A stretch of DNA of 64,000 bases, taken from positions 134,502,756 through 134,566,755 of the forward strand of contig NC_134366.1 in NCBI RefSeq assembly GCF_035582795.1, read 5' to 3'. Below the pieces are notes generated by a model that worked only from the letters and a program-made list of their open reading frames with translations, was not told where the DNA came from and made no database searches. Numbering within the stretch: the first letter of the stretch is position 1; each line of letters begins with the position of its first letter. Below, piece by piece: positions 13,420-25,915 of this stretch. Source of the DNA: Mycteria americana. Its lineage: Eukaryota > Chordata > Aves > Ciconiiformes > Ciconiidae. Position numbers and translations under genes: made by a program.

Positions 13420-16400
13420 GACAGCCACTCATTTTCTGAAAGCATGGAAGATGTATAGAATTGACCAGGAATCTAGGGCTATTATAGCAAAGAGCCACCA
13501 GCACTTTTTTTGGGGGGGTGAAGGGTAGGAGGAATGTGCTGTGACTTACTACAGTCACGTGTGCATATTGATTTTTGATCCTGCTGGTTGGTCGTGGCTT
13601 ACATGCCAGTCTTAACACTGTGCATTTTATAAAAATCTGGTACTTTCAAAGAGGAGCTACAGCAAAACTGACATTTCCTTGCATTCTGCCTGGCTTTTTA
13701 TCACAAGCTTTCTGCATACATAATTCTTTTGTTGCCAGTTAGAAATCTGTGTATTTTGTGGTTTTTTGAGATGCCGCTGATGCCATTTTATCCTATTAGA
13801 ATTTGAAAATTATGTAGCACAGAAACTAGCAGCAGGGCTTACTTCTAGAGCATGTGCTTTAACAAGGTTATTCTTTCACAGGCTTCACTTTTACATGAGT
13901 GACTGATAACTTGCCTAGCTTTCATGTTGAATTCCAGTTGCTTTTATTGGTTGCATTTTCGTAACCAAAGAATTAAAACATTTCATTATTCCCCAGCAAC
14001 TTGTACAGCTGTTATATGTAATGTAAGACTACTATCAATACTGAAAAATCATACCATGGTGCAGTTTCCCTGTACTCCCAGTTTAGCATGTGGTAAAACC
14101 CATAGTTAACTTACAAAAGAGTAAATTCGGAGTGACAAATCATCTAAGCATGATTTTAAGACTTGTCTCTCTTATTTCTACTTAAAGTGAGAAGCTCCAG
14201 GAATTTTGGCATTCATTTAAGAAAGATTAACACTCCCCCTCAATCTTATACCTGTGTGTTTCTGTTGACTTCAATCATTCTGATTTATGCTTGTGCAAGA
14301 TCAGACTCAGCAGTGACTTAAGGTAAATGACTGCCAAAACCCTTACTGATAAGCTGAAATAACGAGAGGCTGTCTGAAGCCGCTAGCAGGCAGTGAGCGC
14401 TCCCGTTCCCTGCTCCAGAGACATCTCCTCTCTGCTGTGTTACACTTGTTGTGACACTTGGTTCACTGTGTTGGTGACTAGTTGAAGAGTCTTCAACTGC
14501 AATACTTATATATTGGTGGGGTTAGAAGGGCACAGTTTAGTTTTAGGCTAAATGGCATACATTTAAGTTGGGAAAGTTAATTCTGCCTTAAGAGTTTACT
14601 TGTGACTGTTAGAGCTCTAAATCTGTTCTGGGGAAGAAAGGAAAACCTCTTATCAGGCTCCAAGTTACCGTTAAACTCAATCAGAGTGAAAAAATGTGTA
14701 TTAAAAAACCTTAGAAATATCCTAAGACAATTTTTGGCATTAAAGGATTTTTTTTTAAAGTAATCATTCTAAATGAGGGCACCCGAATGTGCCTGCATTT
14801 TTCTCAAAGTTGTTACCAGTGGCTTACTGCTTTTGTAAATGCTGAAGCCTGAGACGCCGATTCCTCTTGATGGACTATTCTTTTGGTGCTACTGATTGGC
14901 CTACAGCTTTCTTCTTAGGGTGATTTTTTTGGTTTTGTTTGGGGTTCCTCGCCCGCCCCCCCCCCCCAAGTTTCTCTTGTGTATTATCTCCTTTTTGTCT
15001 TGTCTGTTCTGGTATTGTTTCGTTCAAACTGAATCCAGTGAGCAAAGTGCTGCTCTCCATCTTTATGGCTCCACATCCGTTGCACCTACACTTCAGGGAA
15101 TTTGCCCAATACGGGGCATTTGCTTTGGCGATGGAAGGGTGGTGCAGAGGGAGAGAGGGATGTACTTACTATTTTGCTACATGATATAAAATCCTGAGGG
15201 AAGCATTGCATGGGTTCTGTTACTTGTTACACATACTACATTTACTGTTTTGCCTGTGTGTGGGGATATAATTTGCCTATTCCTCTTCCACTATTGCATG
15301 GGAGGAGGTAGGGGAGAAGGGGGAAGACTAACAGGTTTTATTGGGATATCTTAATAAATTTGTTTGCTGATATCATACTTAGGATTTGTATATACTTAAT
15401 GTCCCTCCCCTTAGATTCTCTGGGTTTTCTTCTGCCATACTGCTGCAATGTAACTTCAACAGTATGCGGTGGTGATTTATTTTAATATGGTACTGAAATC
15501 TCCATTTGTAAATAATCCAGGCTGCTGCTGTGTAAGTAGCTGATGAAATGTCTTTACTGGGTCTGCTGTGTATGAAAGAAACCACAACATTAGGCAATAA
15601 AAACTACTAACAGAATGTTACGAAACCAAGACCATGACAAAAAAGCAGCATGTTGTGGCTCTATCATTTTTATTCTTGGGACAGATTTTATTATTTTTGG
15701 AACTATTACAAGACTTATGTTAAATATTGTGGATGATAAGAGGAAACAGACTCTTGGCAAACATGGAAAACCAATTACAGCATATTACCCTATTCCCCTT
15801 CCAATAAAGGAGGGGCCAAGCTAAAAGTTTATTCTTTGCTTAGCAGCTGGAGGAGGAGGAGGGGGGGAAAAAAAGTGTTCCTGCCTTAGGATTGGCTTGA
15901 GGAAAGAGATTGTTGCTGTAGCAGTCTCACTGCGGGCAGCCCAAGCTGGAGAAGGCAAAACCAGTGTGCTCCGCGGTCAGTTTTACCCAGTCTAAAAAAG
16001 TACACTGTTGCCACAGGAGCGCTGATCGAAGAAATCACTATTCTATACTATCGGGTATACTGTTCACTTAAAAACAAATTTAAAGAAATTGTGTTTGGTT
16101 GCAACCTTTGATACTGCAAATCTCCCTGTCATGGTGATGATTATTTCCGAAAACTTGTTTTGACAAATAAACTGGAACATGTATCTGATACTCAGAGAGG
16201 AGATTTAACTGCTACATCTCATGGCTCCGTGTGACGTGGAGGTGAAATAAGGTGTAGGGAAAATCTACTCGAAGGTTTATTTAGAATCTAGTCTACTTCA
16301 CTGTCTGTACATCCATTTGAATTCCTGTCCCGAACTACAGTTCTTGTAAAATTGTCCATGGCGGCATGAATGTAGATGAATCAATGCATCAACATGTTCT

Positions 16401-16656
16401 GTGTTTTTCCCCCCACAGCATAGTTATGGTTTTTAAAATTCCTTCTTTAAAGAGAGTCAGAGAGATAAATGTTTATATTGGGCAGAACCTTGTTGATGGT
16501 TGGGACTACGGTACATTTGGTGTAAACTATAACAGGATCTAATTAGCCTTTCTTACTTAAGCAAAGCCCAGTACCACATATCAGGCTAACTGGAAACTGA
16601 TTGTTTACTTTTCCTAGACTTAGACATAAAATACAGGGAGGCAAGAAAATCCCTGC

Positions 16657-16682
16657 ACAGCTCAAAAGGACAGCTCAAAAGA
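16657..16682. repeat. 13-bp tandem duplication, one mismatch
   Basis: ACAGCTCAAAAG followed by G (16657-16669) is repeated as ACAGCTCAAAAG followed by A (16670-16682). Confidence 0.85.
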
Positions 16683-19068
16683 GACCAAGGTACAATTCCA
16701 ACAATTGTCAATATAACATTGTCCAAGTTAGAACAGTCAAGTAAACAGAACGTTCTCTGATTATGGCTTGGGAAAACATTTTCAGATGCAGGAAATGTTT
16801 GAAATAATGTGACTTATAAGACAGTTAAATAACAGGGGTGCTCAGGAAGACAAAAACCCATGGGGTTGCTTGCTGTCTCCCACGAAGAAGATGCGGGGAG
16901 AGGCTGCCAGTGTAGCAAGCGTTACCCAGCAGCTGAACACTGCCACCTACATCTGAGAAGGTGTTGCTGCTCCAGAACCTAGCACTGGGCCGGCTGTGGT
17001 GAAGGAACTTTCACATTTGGACACCCTGTTGCCAGGTGCACACTGGCAACGCTAAGAGTGGAGCTGAGGCAGCTTCCAGAATTTGAAGACATGTACGTGT
17101 GGTTTAAGGAGGAGAGATGGGAACAGCACCAGGGGGCATGGGGCAAATTAACTGGTCAAGTGCTGGCTCAAAAAATACCTGAACCCACATACAACACCTG
17201 TTTGGGATTGTTGTATACAAATGTAGTTGGAAGCAGATTTTTTCTTCGTTTTTTTCTATCACATTTTAATTTGTGAGGATGACTGGACCTTACTCATGGC
17301 TTGCTGGTTAGGTTCATGTCAAAAGTACTCAAGATGGAGAGTATCAGAACAAAAAAGAATCTGTTTCTGGTGTCCTTGAGAGCCAATCCAGCCACTTCTA
17401 AGCAAAGCGTGACTGATGGACCTAAACTAACTGGTCACCAACGAAGGTCTGTCAGCCACCAGTGGTGTACAAAAATGCAGCGGACAGGCTGTGCTGATTC
17501 TCCTTGCCTCATGTTGTTCAACTCTGATCTCACAAGTAAAATATTCCTGCACAGAAGCTAGAATCTTGTGGTGTCTCCCATAGCTGTTGCTATGAAGCAG
17601 AAATGAAGTTTGTGAAGTAAATATGTGCAATATTGTAATCCTGTCTGAGATGTCCTTCTATAAAGCCACGTAACTTCAGAGAAAAGGGCATCGTTACCAC
17701 TGGAGAAAATCTAGCTTATACAATTATGTCACAGCATTGGCAGGACTGACCACTGTGCATCATAAATGAATCCTTTGGCATTTTCTCTGGATTCCTATCC
17801 AGGTCTGAGTCTGTCTTATTTCCAGTTTCCAAAGCTCCATGTCTTGTTTCTTGTATGTTTCTTCACATCTTCTCTTCCTTTTTGTTACTTCTCCCACCTT
17901 TTCCTTTCCTAGTTGGAGTTTGGGGGTGTGTGTCTCTTTAGGGGGAATGATTCAAGAAAAGGAGCAGCATATTTACAGTTCCCTGTTCTTCTGGAAGACC
18001 TTTATTAACTGTCACTGGTAAAAAAACTTTAGTTTGCCTACTTCAGATGAAGTGATGTTTGCTTGTAACAGTGCCACTATATAAACTTAACATACATAGT
18101 TGGTCATAGACCCACCTATTTAACTCTGTTGAGGAGCCGGGAGAAGTCTAGGACACGCAAGGAAGCTGAGGGAGCTGTGCCTAGTGTAGACATGCTGCAA
18201 AAGGCGGGTAACAGTACGTAACCATAGCTGGTGGTATGAACCCTGGGCACGGAGCACTAGGTGCTTTGCAAGGCTGAAGGTTTGCCTTACTGAGAGGCCT
18301 GCATAGAAGCCGCTAAATCTTCTCTCCCTAGGTCATCTACTAGCAGTAGAAGGCTTCAGTACAAACATGGAAGAAAAGTGCAGTTGCCCATTAGCAATTT
18401 TTTTTGGCCAAGCACCATCTGAGTGGTGGAGTGGTTTTTGTTTGCTTTGGGCTTTATTTTGAAGGTGTACATAACTTCATTCTGTCCTACTGGTTTTCTG
18501 GTTTAATTCAAGGCAAAAAGCAGTTTTCCTTCAATGTCAGATGAACTCTGAAGTTCTAAAGTTGTTGTTGCTCACCAAATGCAAAGGTTAATCCATTCAG
18601 GGTTGCAGTAGAGGAAAAGCTGCTACTGAAACTACTGCTTTGTGAGCCAAGGAATAAGCTTGCTTGCTGCAGGAAGGAGGAGGCGTCTCTATCTGGGTGC
18701 TGGGAGCCAGTCTCTGAGAGCTGTCTCCTCTTCCTGCTCCACAAGGACTGAGGCGTCTCTTTGAGGTATGCAAAGCAGCAATGCGATACTCCCCAGGCTT
18801 ATCAACCACTATCAGCTGCATCTGCTGTTTGCTCCAGACTCCACCTTTGCTTGGAAGGTGCTTGCAATTCCATGAGGTAATTCTTCCTCCCAGCGCTGTG
18901 GCTTGTTACGACAACCATGTGCTCCCAACTACCATAAGCCAGGACAGAAGATGAAAAAAAGCCTACCCCGATATCCATGTGCCGTAACTTCCTCTTTCTG
19001 CGTCCTGCCAGGGAACGTCGTTGCTCTTCACACGCTTTTGCTCTTGCCATCGTGCCAGCGGTCCGTCT

Positions 19069-19095
19069 GGGAGGGAGGGAGGGAGGGAGGGAGGG
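19069..19095. repeat. GGGA tetranucleotide tract
   Basis: About six consecutive GGGA units at the edge of the CpG island. Runs of three G this close together can form G-quadruplexes on the + strand. Confidence 0.85.
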
Positions 19096-19771
19096 CGGCA
19101 GGGAGGAACACCGCAGCCCGGGCAGGGCCATCGTCCTCCCGCCTGCGAAGCGGCCTGACCAGCCGCCCCGCTCGGGCCTGCCCGGGGCACCAGGGCCTGT
19201 CCGCCCCCAAGCCACCGCCGGCTGATGCACAGGTGTGAGGTACAAACCTGCTCGGTTGGCACCGAGGCCTGCGTAGCCGCTCTGGGGCCGATATAAATCT
19301 GCGTTATTTTGATTTAGCTCGGATTGATTAGGAACAGGTCCGGACTAACATACCATAAACACCTATTAAACCGAAATAAATACGACTACAGGGGGCTTAA
19401 GTTAAACGGGTGCAGCTTTGCCTGCGCGGGGGAGCCGGAGCGGCGGCGGGCCCCGCACACGGCAGCCCCGGCGGAGCCCGGCCCTGACGGGGCGCGCCGC
19501 CGGGTTTCCGCACAGGGCCCCCGGGGCCCTCCCGGCCGGGCAGCACCGCCCCCGCCGCCACGCGGTGCGCAGGCCGGGGCCGTGAGTCATCGCGCCCCGG
19601 GGCCGCTCCCGCCGGCCGGCAGTGGGGCCGGGCAGTGGGGCCGGGCAGTCGGGCCGGGGCGCTCTTCCCGCACGGACCGGAGGGGCCGGGCCGGGCCGGG
19701 CCGATCCCGCTGCGCTGCGGCACGTGGGGGGTAGCGGGGGGGGGGTGGTGAGTGAGGGGGTGGCGTTTCCC

Positions 19772-19797
19772 ATTGGCCGGCGGCCGCGCCCAATCAG
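19772..19797. promoter_or_regulatory. Paired CCAAT boxes (NF-Y type)
   Basis: ATTGG at 19772-19776 (minus-strand CCAAT) and CCAATCAG at 19790-19797 lie 18 bases apart start to start in opposite orientation. Paired CCAAT boxes are a hallmark of NF-Y-bound CpG-island promoters. Confidence 0.65.
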
Positions 19798-19842
19798 CGC
19801 GGCCGGGCAGTCGCCGTCAGGGGAAGGAAAGCCCGGCCGCGG

Positions 19843-19850
19843 TGACGTCG
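19843..19850. promoter_or_regulatory. CRE-like site TGACGTCG
   Basis: This is seven of eight bases of the palindromic CREB/ATF site, 46 bases after the CCAAT pair. The same octamer occurs at 32280 in the second CpG island. Confidence 0.55.
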
Positions 19851-19988
19851 GGCGGAGCGGGCCGTTGGGGGCGGGGGGAGGGGCGGCCGCGGTCGCGCCT
19901 GTCGCCGCGGGAGGGGAGGGGGCGGGGCGGGGGTTCCCCCTGGGGGGCGGGGGCGCTCGGCGGGGAGGCGGTGGGGGAGGGCCGCGTC

Positions 19989-20044
19989 GTGCCGGGCCGG
20001 GCCGGGCCGTGCCGCGCCGCGCTGTGCCGTGCCGTGCCGTGCCG
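19989..20044. repeat. GCCGG/GCCGT pentamer array
   Basis: About eleven imperfect 5-base units (GCCGG, GCCGT, GCCGC) are arranged in tandem inside the CpG island. A related GGGCC run lies at about 19,686-19,705 and a CGGCC array at 33441-33470 in the second island. Confidence 0.85.
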
Positions 20045-20660
20045 GTGGCTCCCTCGCAGCCCTGCGGGGGGTTGGCCCGGGGGCCCGGCCCGCCGCCTGA
20101 GCGCGGCCGTCGCCACGGCAACCTCCGTCCCGCGGGGGGAGGGGCGCAGGTAGCGGGCGGCGGCGCGGGCGGGGTCCGGCCCGCCATCCCCCGGGACCGC
20201 CGGCCTGGGAGGCGCCGGTCACCGGCTGCTCGCTCTTCCCCGCCGCCTGTTCGCCCCGCGGCCGCAGCCCCGAGGGGCCTCTCCGAGCAGCGCGGGCCGC
20301 CGGGGGTCCGGCGGGCCGAGCCGCGGCGTTGTGAGGGGGTGAGCCGAGGCGGTTGGTTGGCGGTGACCCTCGGCTGTGAGGGAGGCCGAGGGGAGCCGAG
20401 CGCTTCGGGCCCCTTTCCCCATCTCGGCCGAAATCCTCGGGAGCCGCTCCCTCGGCGTGTGTGTGCGGTGCCCAGCCAAACTTGGCTGGGATTCCCGGGG
20501 GAGTTTCTGTGCTGATACGTAACGGTAGCCTGAGGAAACCGGCCCAACGTTTCAGGCCTTGTAAAGTGAGCCCATGGGAGGTGACGCGTTGCTGGCGCTT
20601 CGCTGTGGAAAGGCGCTGCGAAGGAGCGCGCCCAAAGCCCGGTCCAGCAAAGAAGGTTGC

Positions 20661-20676
20661 ACTTGAAAAGGTGAGG
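20661..20676 (+). other. Strong splice-donor-like sequence at the island edge
   Basis: AAAAG followed by GTGAGG, with the GT at 20671-20672, matches the vertebrate donor consensus well. Together with the CpG island just upstream it could end a first exon of an unannotated + strand transcript, possibly spliced into CHD7. It is inferred from sequence only. Confidence 0.35.
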
Positions 20677-20700
20677 TTTCCTCCTAGAGCAGGAGTGCTG

Positions 20701-23700
20701 GCAAGGACTCCTTCCTCCCCAAATTGAGAGGAAAGGGCACAAAGTCAGGGACCGGATTCCCTGGCATTACAATAACCATGGCAGCTGTTGGCATATTTAA
20801 GCCAGGCCACTTCTTCAGACCATCCGAGGAACTTTCCTTAATGTTGTATTTGCCTGTTCAACAAAAGCTTTTTGCACGCAGCCTCGCTGGCGGTGAGCAT
20901 TCACCCCTTGTTATGTGAGTGCGGAGCCGCGCTATTGTGTGACCGCAAGAGATGTGGGAGGGCTGTGCGAGGGGTGGCTTCAGCAGTAAAATTATTCCCT
21001 GCAACCTGGGGCTGGGTTTCTTGTGGTCACTGCAAGGGCAGCCCAGCCTGTTGCCCCTCCTTCCCCCTGCCCCTGCAGAGTCTGCCTGGAGCCCGTCGCA
21101 GAGTCCCTCCTCTGACCCAGCTCCAGCTGAAGCATCGCTGACCTGTATGCTGTGGTACCTAGCCAGCTCTGTGACTGGTTATTTACAGTGGGGACACCAT
21201 AGAGCTATTCTGCTTAGAAAAATAATAGGAAACTTAAGGTTTTTCTTTCTTTCACTGCATTTTATTATTTATACTGCTATCTCCAAAATAATTTCAACTT
21301 CTTATGTTAAAAAGTTACTGCAGTGGAGGAAAAACACTTTCTTTCATTTTATTTTTGTACTTGGCAAAATGAAGGCGAGAAAAGCACTGAAGGTAAATAT
21401 TTTGATCTTTAAGTGGTTAGACAATTGAACTTTTACATCGGTAATTTTTTTCACAACATTAGCAACAAGTAAACATTCTTATTGACACCTATTTTACTTG
21501 TGAATGCAGCAAGAATCTAGATGGATTGTATAGCCCTGTTCATGCCTCCTCTACTGATACTGGCTTTAATTTTAATATAAACTAGACTGGCCTCATCTAG
21601 AGAAAAAAAACAATTTGCCGGAGAAAATGGAAATTCGCCATGAAGTCAACTTTTCATTAACTAAAGTCTTCTGTGGATGATTCCATACTAAATATGATGC
21701 TTAGGCAGTAAAGTTTCATCTTACAAAGATACAATAGCCTTTTCTCATTGCTCCAAATCTTAAAACCCAGGGACGTGCTTAAAAGTTGACAGTGGGCATA
21801 GTCGGTGTTTGCCTGGACAACTCCTCCTTTAATTTGCTTTTCGACAGGTAGAGTGCACCACAGGCACGCCTGGACATTTGGCCCTTCTGAGCAGTTTGTT
21901 ATTCAGGAGGCAGATAACTAAACTGTAAACTCAAAGTGAAACTGTTTCAACGCTCACAGATGAACACCTCTTCATCTTTTTTGACCTCTGATGTCCCTAG
22001 TTTAGGTGGCTTTAAATAAATGGAGAAACGTATTGTACGCAATGCATACTTTTAAGTACACACCAATAGTATATATACATTGAAATACTATTTAATAGAA
22101 AGACAAGCAGCATCTGAAAAGCACATAAGCCTAACTGATTCCAGACACAACTGACCTGGATTTTGTTTCCTCTTATTCCAACTTTCTGACCTTGTAAAAA
22201 TTATCTTGATTGTGTTATGCTAAAACAAGGCCATGATCTTGCAAAAACTACCATGTGTGCTAGTGCTGAGGAGTACCGAGTAAAGCACTGTGTATGGAAC
22301 AAATGTCGACAACATTAGGCCCCAAGTTCGTTTGTTTGTTTTCCTTTGCTTATATCTAATCATGGTGAAGCAATAGTCTCACTTCTGCTAAAAGCTGAAT
22401 CTGGGTTTTCGTTTTTAAAGGAGGTGAAAAATGTGTAGTAAAACTTATGATTTGAGGTGAATGGGTAAGTTTTTAAATTCTTACAGCAGTTTAAGCTACT
22501 GGGATTTTATGGCATTTAGACTAGGGGAAAGAACAGTGAGGGTTTTAAAATATGTATCGGCTGTAATTTTTTCAGTACTTTTGTGTATGTGGGGGGGGTA
22601 TCTGTTTTTCAGAAGATTGTTTCTAGGGATTGGTAGGAAAATTTAAGGACTTGGTGGCTTTGATGATAACCCTTATGACACCACTGTGCCTTTGCATAAA
22701 TATGTAAAAAAGACCTAGAAGAGCATAAAGTGTTAGAGGTGCTGCTGTCTTTGGCGCTGGAGAACTTCTGAGTATAATTATATTTTCTGCTTGACAAAAA
22801 TCCAAGGCCCAGGAACACTGATCCTTTTATTGCAATAACTGCTGCTGCCCCTGTATTTGGGAATCTGCAGCTTGCTAGTCCTAAATTTCTGTGAAGAGTT
22901 GTGACACAAAAACGTCTTTCCAGCGTGTTGAACTGAACATACGATCCCTCTCATTATTTCTCTGAAGGCTCTCCTTTTGTTTTCTTCAGGATCAAGAATA
23001 AACTATGTATTTGTGCCTTTGTCAGCAAGGCTCCCATGGGGCGATCCTTGTAAGCACTGGGATTGCCTGTTTGGTAGCAAGGAGGCTTATAAAAAGCAAG
23101 TCCAGGTGGAAGTGGGCCTTTTCCTGCTCCTCCCTCCGTCCTGCTGCAATTCCCTTTCATCCAGGCCCTGAGAACTGCCTGCCTTTCAGACTAAGCTACA
23201 AATGTAACAGAGTTGTGGTCACTTGACCAAGATACTAGGATATCTACCTTTGCTTATGTTGATTCATTGACATGTAAATATTTTGGGGGGTTTCCTTGTA
23301 TATAATGTAGCCCATCAACTTACAGTGGTCATACAACAGCAAATGTAACTTAAAAAAATTAAGCCTATCTCTAAAGAAAACAAGCAGTTTGTGTATGTCA
23401 TTAAACTTGGTTTCTAAGAAGTTGGCACGAATAAGGCTGCCATCTTTTTTGGGCTGTTTCTTATTTCCCTACAGAATGCAAGGTGGAAATGGTGTGTGGT
23501 AGATTATTTATTAAATACAAAAACCCGACAGCATGTGCAGTGTTCTGACCCAAAAGTCATGTTGGTAACCTACTACACCAAAGATGAAACAATAAATATT
23601 AGTGCTACTGTATCTGTTGTCTTTATCTTCTAGCAACTGTTTTACTACTTCTTTTCTGTTAAGATGTAGAAGAGCTTCAAGTAAAATCCTGGCATTTTAG

Positions 23701-25489
23701 AAGCAGTGGTATAATCTGTGCTCTCGGTGCGAGAAAACCAGCATGTTGTGGCTTGCATTTTTTAAGAGAGAAAACAATTGGTCCATTGCTTAAAAGTTGT
23801 GCCATTCAGTGCAGTGATAGTGTGCAGCCTGTGACGTTACAGGTGCAGCGCACATCCCCTTCCTCCTCGGCCACCACAGGATGAAGACATGAGGTCTTTC
23901 TGCCTTAACTGAAATAAGCAAGTTCTGTTCATCTGCCAAGAACGTACAAGTCAATAGAATGATTGTGTAAGGTGCTTGTAATACCCAAAGTATAAAACAA
24001 ACTTGTGCATAGGAAAGGTGAGTTCCTGGCAGGTTTCCAGGGGAGTTCCCTCAGCGCTGCAGAGCTGAGGCGTTCCCCTTTCAGGATAAGGCAAATTTTA
24101 GGTATTTATGCAAGACAGAAACAGAAAAGGTGCAGAAGAGAGGGATACAAAATGAGGTGGCTGCTGCTGCTGGAGGTGCTTTTAGCACTGACCTGTGGCT
24201 CTAGATTTATGTCTTCACGATTGGCACTCAGTGGTATTGAACACCTCTCCTTTCAGATCATGTCAGCACAAATGACAAGCACACAGCATCTCGTGGAATC
24301 AGATCTAGCATTTCTCCTAGGAAATGTATGGATGAAGTGAGGTGTTCCTTTATCTGTAAGTTGGTATTATCAGAGTACATTTTGTTAAATTCAGTTTATA
24401 TTTGATATTTGTAAGGTTCAGTTAACAGTGTGTTGTTTTAAATACTTCAAAGATCAAACTCTACTTAGCCAGGTAGTTGTTTTTTTTCTTGCAGTGAAGT
24501 GCTGCTCAAGGGATACGTGTTTGGCTGGATTGTGAGAAACTGGGAAGATTGTACAAGTAAGTTTAAGTCCTTACATGTTTGCTGAATGTATCTTGCACTT
24601 TTTGAACGTCCCAGTGCCTACAATAATTAATGCAGGCTACAGTGTGAGTGCATTATCCTTTACCTCCATATTATACTGTTTCCGTAGAGTATTGATTCAT
24701 ATTCAGTTTTAGCCCTTCAAGTGTTTTGTGCCAATGAAATGAAGACCACAGCTGACAGCTTCGCTACTCTGTCACAGCAGAACTGTGATAAGCTTTAAAC
24801 TTAACTACATATGAGACCATTTTCTCAGGGGTAGGTCTGAAATAGTGAAAGGAACAATTTATTTTACTTTTTCTCCTCTACATACAGGTATGGTGGGTTT
24901 ATGTGTGTCCCTATATCCTTCTGAAACTAAATTTTCCATGATCGCCCTTCTGGAGAGAGGAAGGACAAGACAGAGGGAGAGAGGCAGAAGAGACCTCACC
25001 AATTACTCTGCTGTAAGGCACCAAGATACTACTGTGGTAAATGCAGTGTAAGAAAACACAAAGAATAATATAGATTGATGTAATACAGAGCACGTTTATG
25101 AAATGTCTGAGTTACACCAAGCTGGGAGGATGGTGACCACTATGGGTGATCAGCTCAGAAATCAAAATGAACGTAATAAATGCAAAAGTGAAATTCAGTT
25201 AAAACAATCGTCAGTTTCTTTCAGAAATCAAGGTAGACGGTTATAGGGGGTTTGCAGAGAATCACTGACAAAACAGCCATGGACAATGCAATGCTTTTGC
25301 AAAATGCAATGCTCTCTTAGGATTTATCAATAGGTGGCATATGTAAGTCATAGAGAAAGATGTAAAGATGACTCCACTAAGTGCCGGTAAGGCCTCGACT
25401 GCAGTATTGCCTTCAGTTTCACGTTCTGTGCTGAAAAATAAAGTACAGGACAAGAAAAAATAAGAGATGTAGAATGTAAAAGGAAATGA
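20701..25489. other. Intergenic sequence, no gene recognised
   Basis: Composition returns to AT-rich. Open frames such as 20952-21428 (158 codons, partly within the island margin) and 24005-24340 show no family resemblance. No mobile element, RNA gene or strong regulatory signature was recognised. Confidence 0.5.
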
Positions 25490-25915
25490 TGAAGGAAGGG
25501 AGGCTGTTGAGCCTGAAAAATAATTTTCGGAGGGAATTGGATAAATTTTCCAGTGTGTAAAAGGTTAGAAGAGGTTTGATCAACTGTTTTTGAATGCTGG
25601 GGGAAAGATGAGATAAACCAGATCTGTATAGAGGGAAGATGTCTCGGCCTGGATATTAGGAGGGTGGGAGGATGATTTAAATTGGATATTAGGAGAGCAG
25701 GGGGAGATGCAACAGCAACTTTTAAATCGTTACAGTGAAATACCAGAACAAGCTACTTAGGAAGTTCGGGTATCTGCTTCACGGAGGGTTTCTAAGAACA
25801 GGTTAGACAAACATCTGTTGGGGATTGTCTGGGGCTACTTTATCCCGTCTTTGTGCAGCCAGGGGGGACCAGATGGTCTCTTCAGATCCCTCTCAGTCCT
25901 CTTCCTAGAAGTTTA
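25490..25915 (+). mobile_element. CR1 LINE 3' fragment, sense orientation
   Basis: The sequence follows the 3' part of old sauropsid CR1 elements. In order it shows a GTGTGTAAAAGGTT word, GATCAACTGTT, TTGGATATTAGGA, an AGGAAGTT step, then TCTAAGAACAGGTTAGACAA and GACCAGATGGTCTCTTCAGA before CCCTCTCAGTCCT. These are the last coding residues of the reverse transcriptase ORF and the 3'UTR, heavily mutated with no open frame left. CR1 elements are 5'-truncated on insertion and do not carry poly-A tails, which fits. The element is ancient and inactive. The boundaries are approximate, and the terminal 8-base CR1 repeat is not clear. Confidence 0.85.

Larger units (their letters stand above)
12811..18990. 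other. Intergenic sequence downstream of RAB2A
   Basis: No recognisable gene lies here. Open frames such as 14896-15189, 15615-15824 and 17301-17561 show no family resemblance and no splice-bounded structure. The stretch contains a T16 run at 13169-13184, a C12 run at 14956-14967, two short tandem duplications listed separately, and AATAAA words at 15353, 15596 and 15803 that could end a very long RAB2A 3'UTR. Confidence 0.6.
19000..20700. promoter_or_regulatory. CpG island with promoter features, gene not identified
   Basis: GC and CpG content rise sharply from about 19.0 kb, peak at 19.4-20.4 kb and fall by 20.7 kb. The core contains an inverted CCAAT box (ATTGG, 19772-19776) and a direct one (CCAATCAG, 19790-19797), a CRE-like TGACGTCG (19843-19850) and many GC boxes. 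This is typical of a TATA-less housekeeping promoter. It lies about 8 kb beyond the RAB2A stop and about 12 kb before the inferred CHD7 first exon, so neither gene's ordinary promoter explains it. It may drive an upstream CHD7 first exon or a long non-coding RNA, in either direction. The long open frames across it (up to 446 codons on the minus strand) are Pro, Arg, Gly and Ala rich and follow from base composition. Confidence 0.75.

Noticed and set aside
16850-17280. GC-richer patch with a 72-codon frame, considered as a processed retrogene
   Set aside because: No recognisable protein, no poly-A tail and no target-site duplication were seen.
19402-20742. 446-codon minus-strand open frame, with overlapping long frames on both strands
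   Set aside because: It lies across the CpG island. Its Pro/Arg/Ala/Gly-rich translation follows from GC content (few stop codons), several frames are open at once on both strands, and no domain is recognisable.
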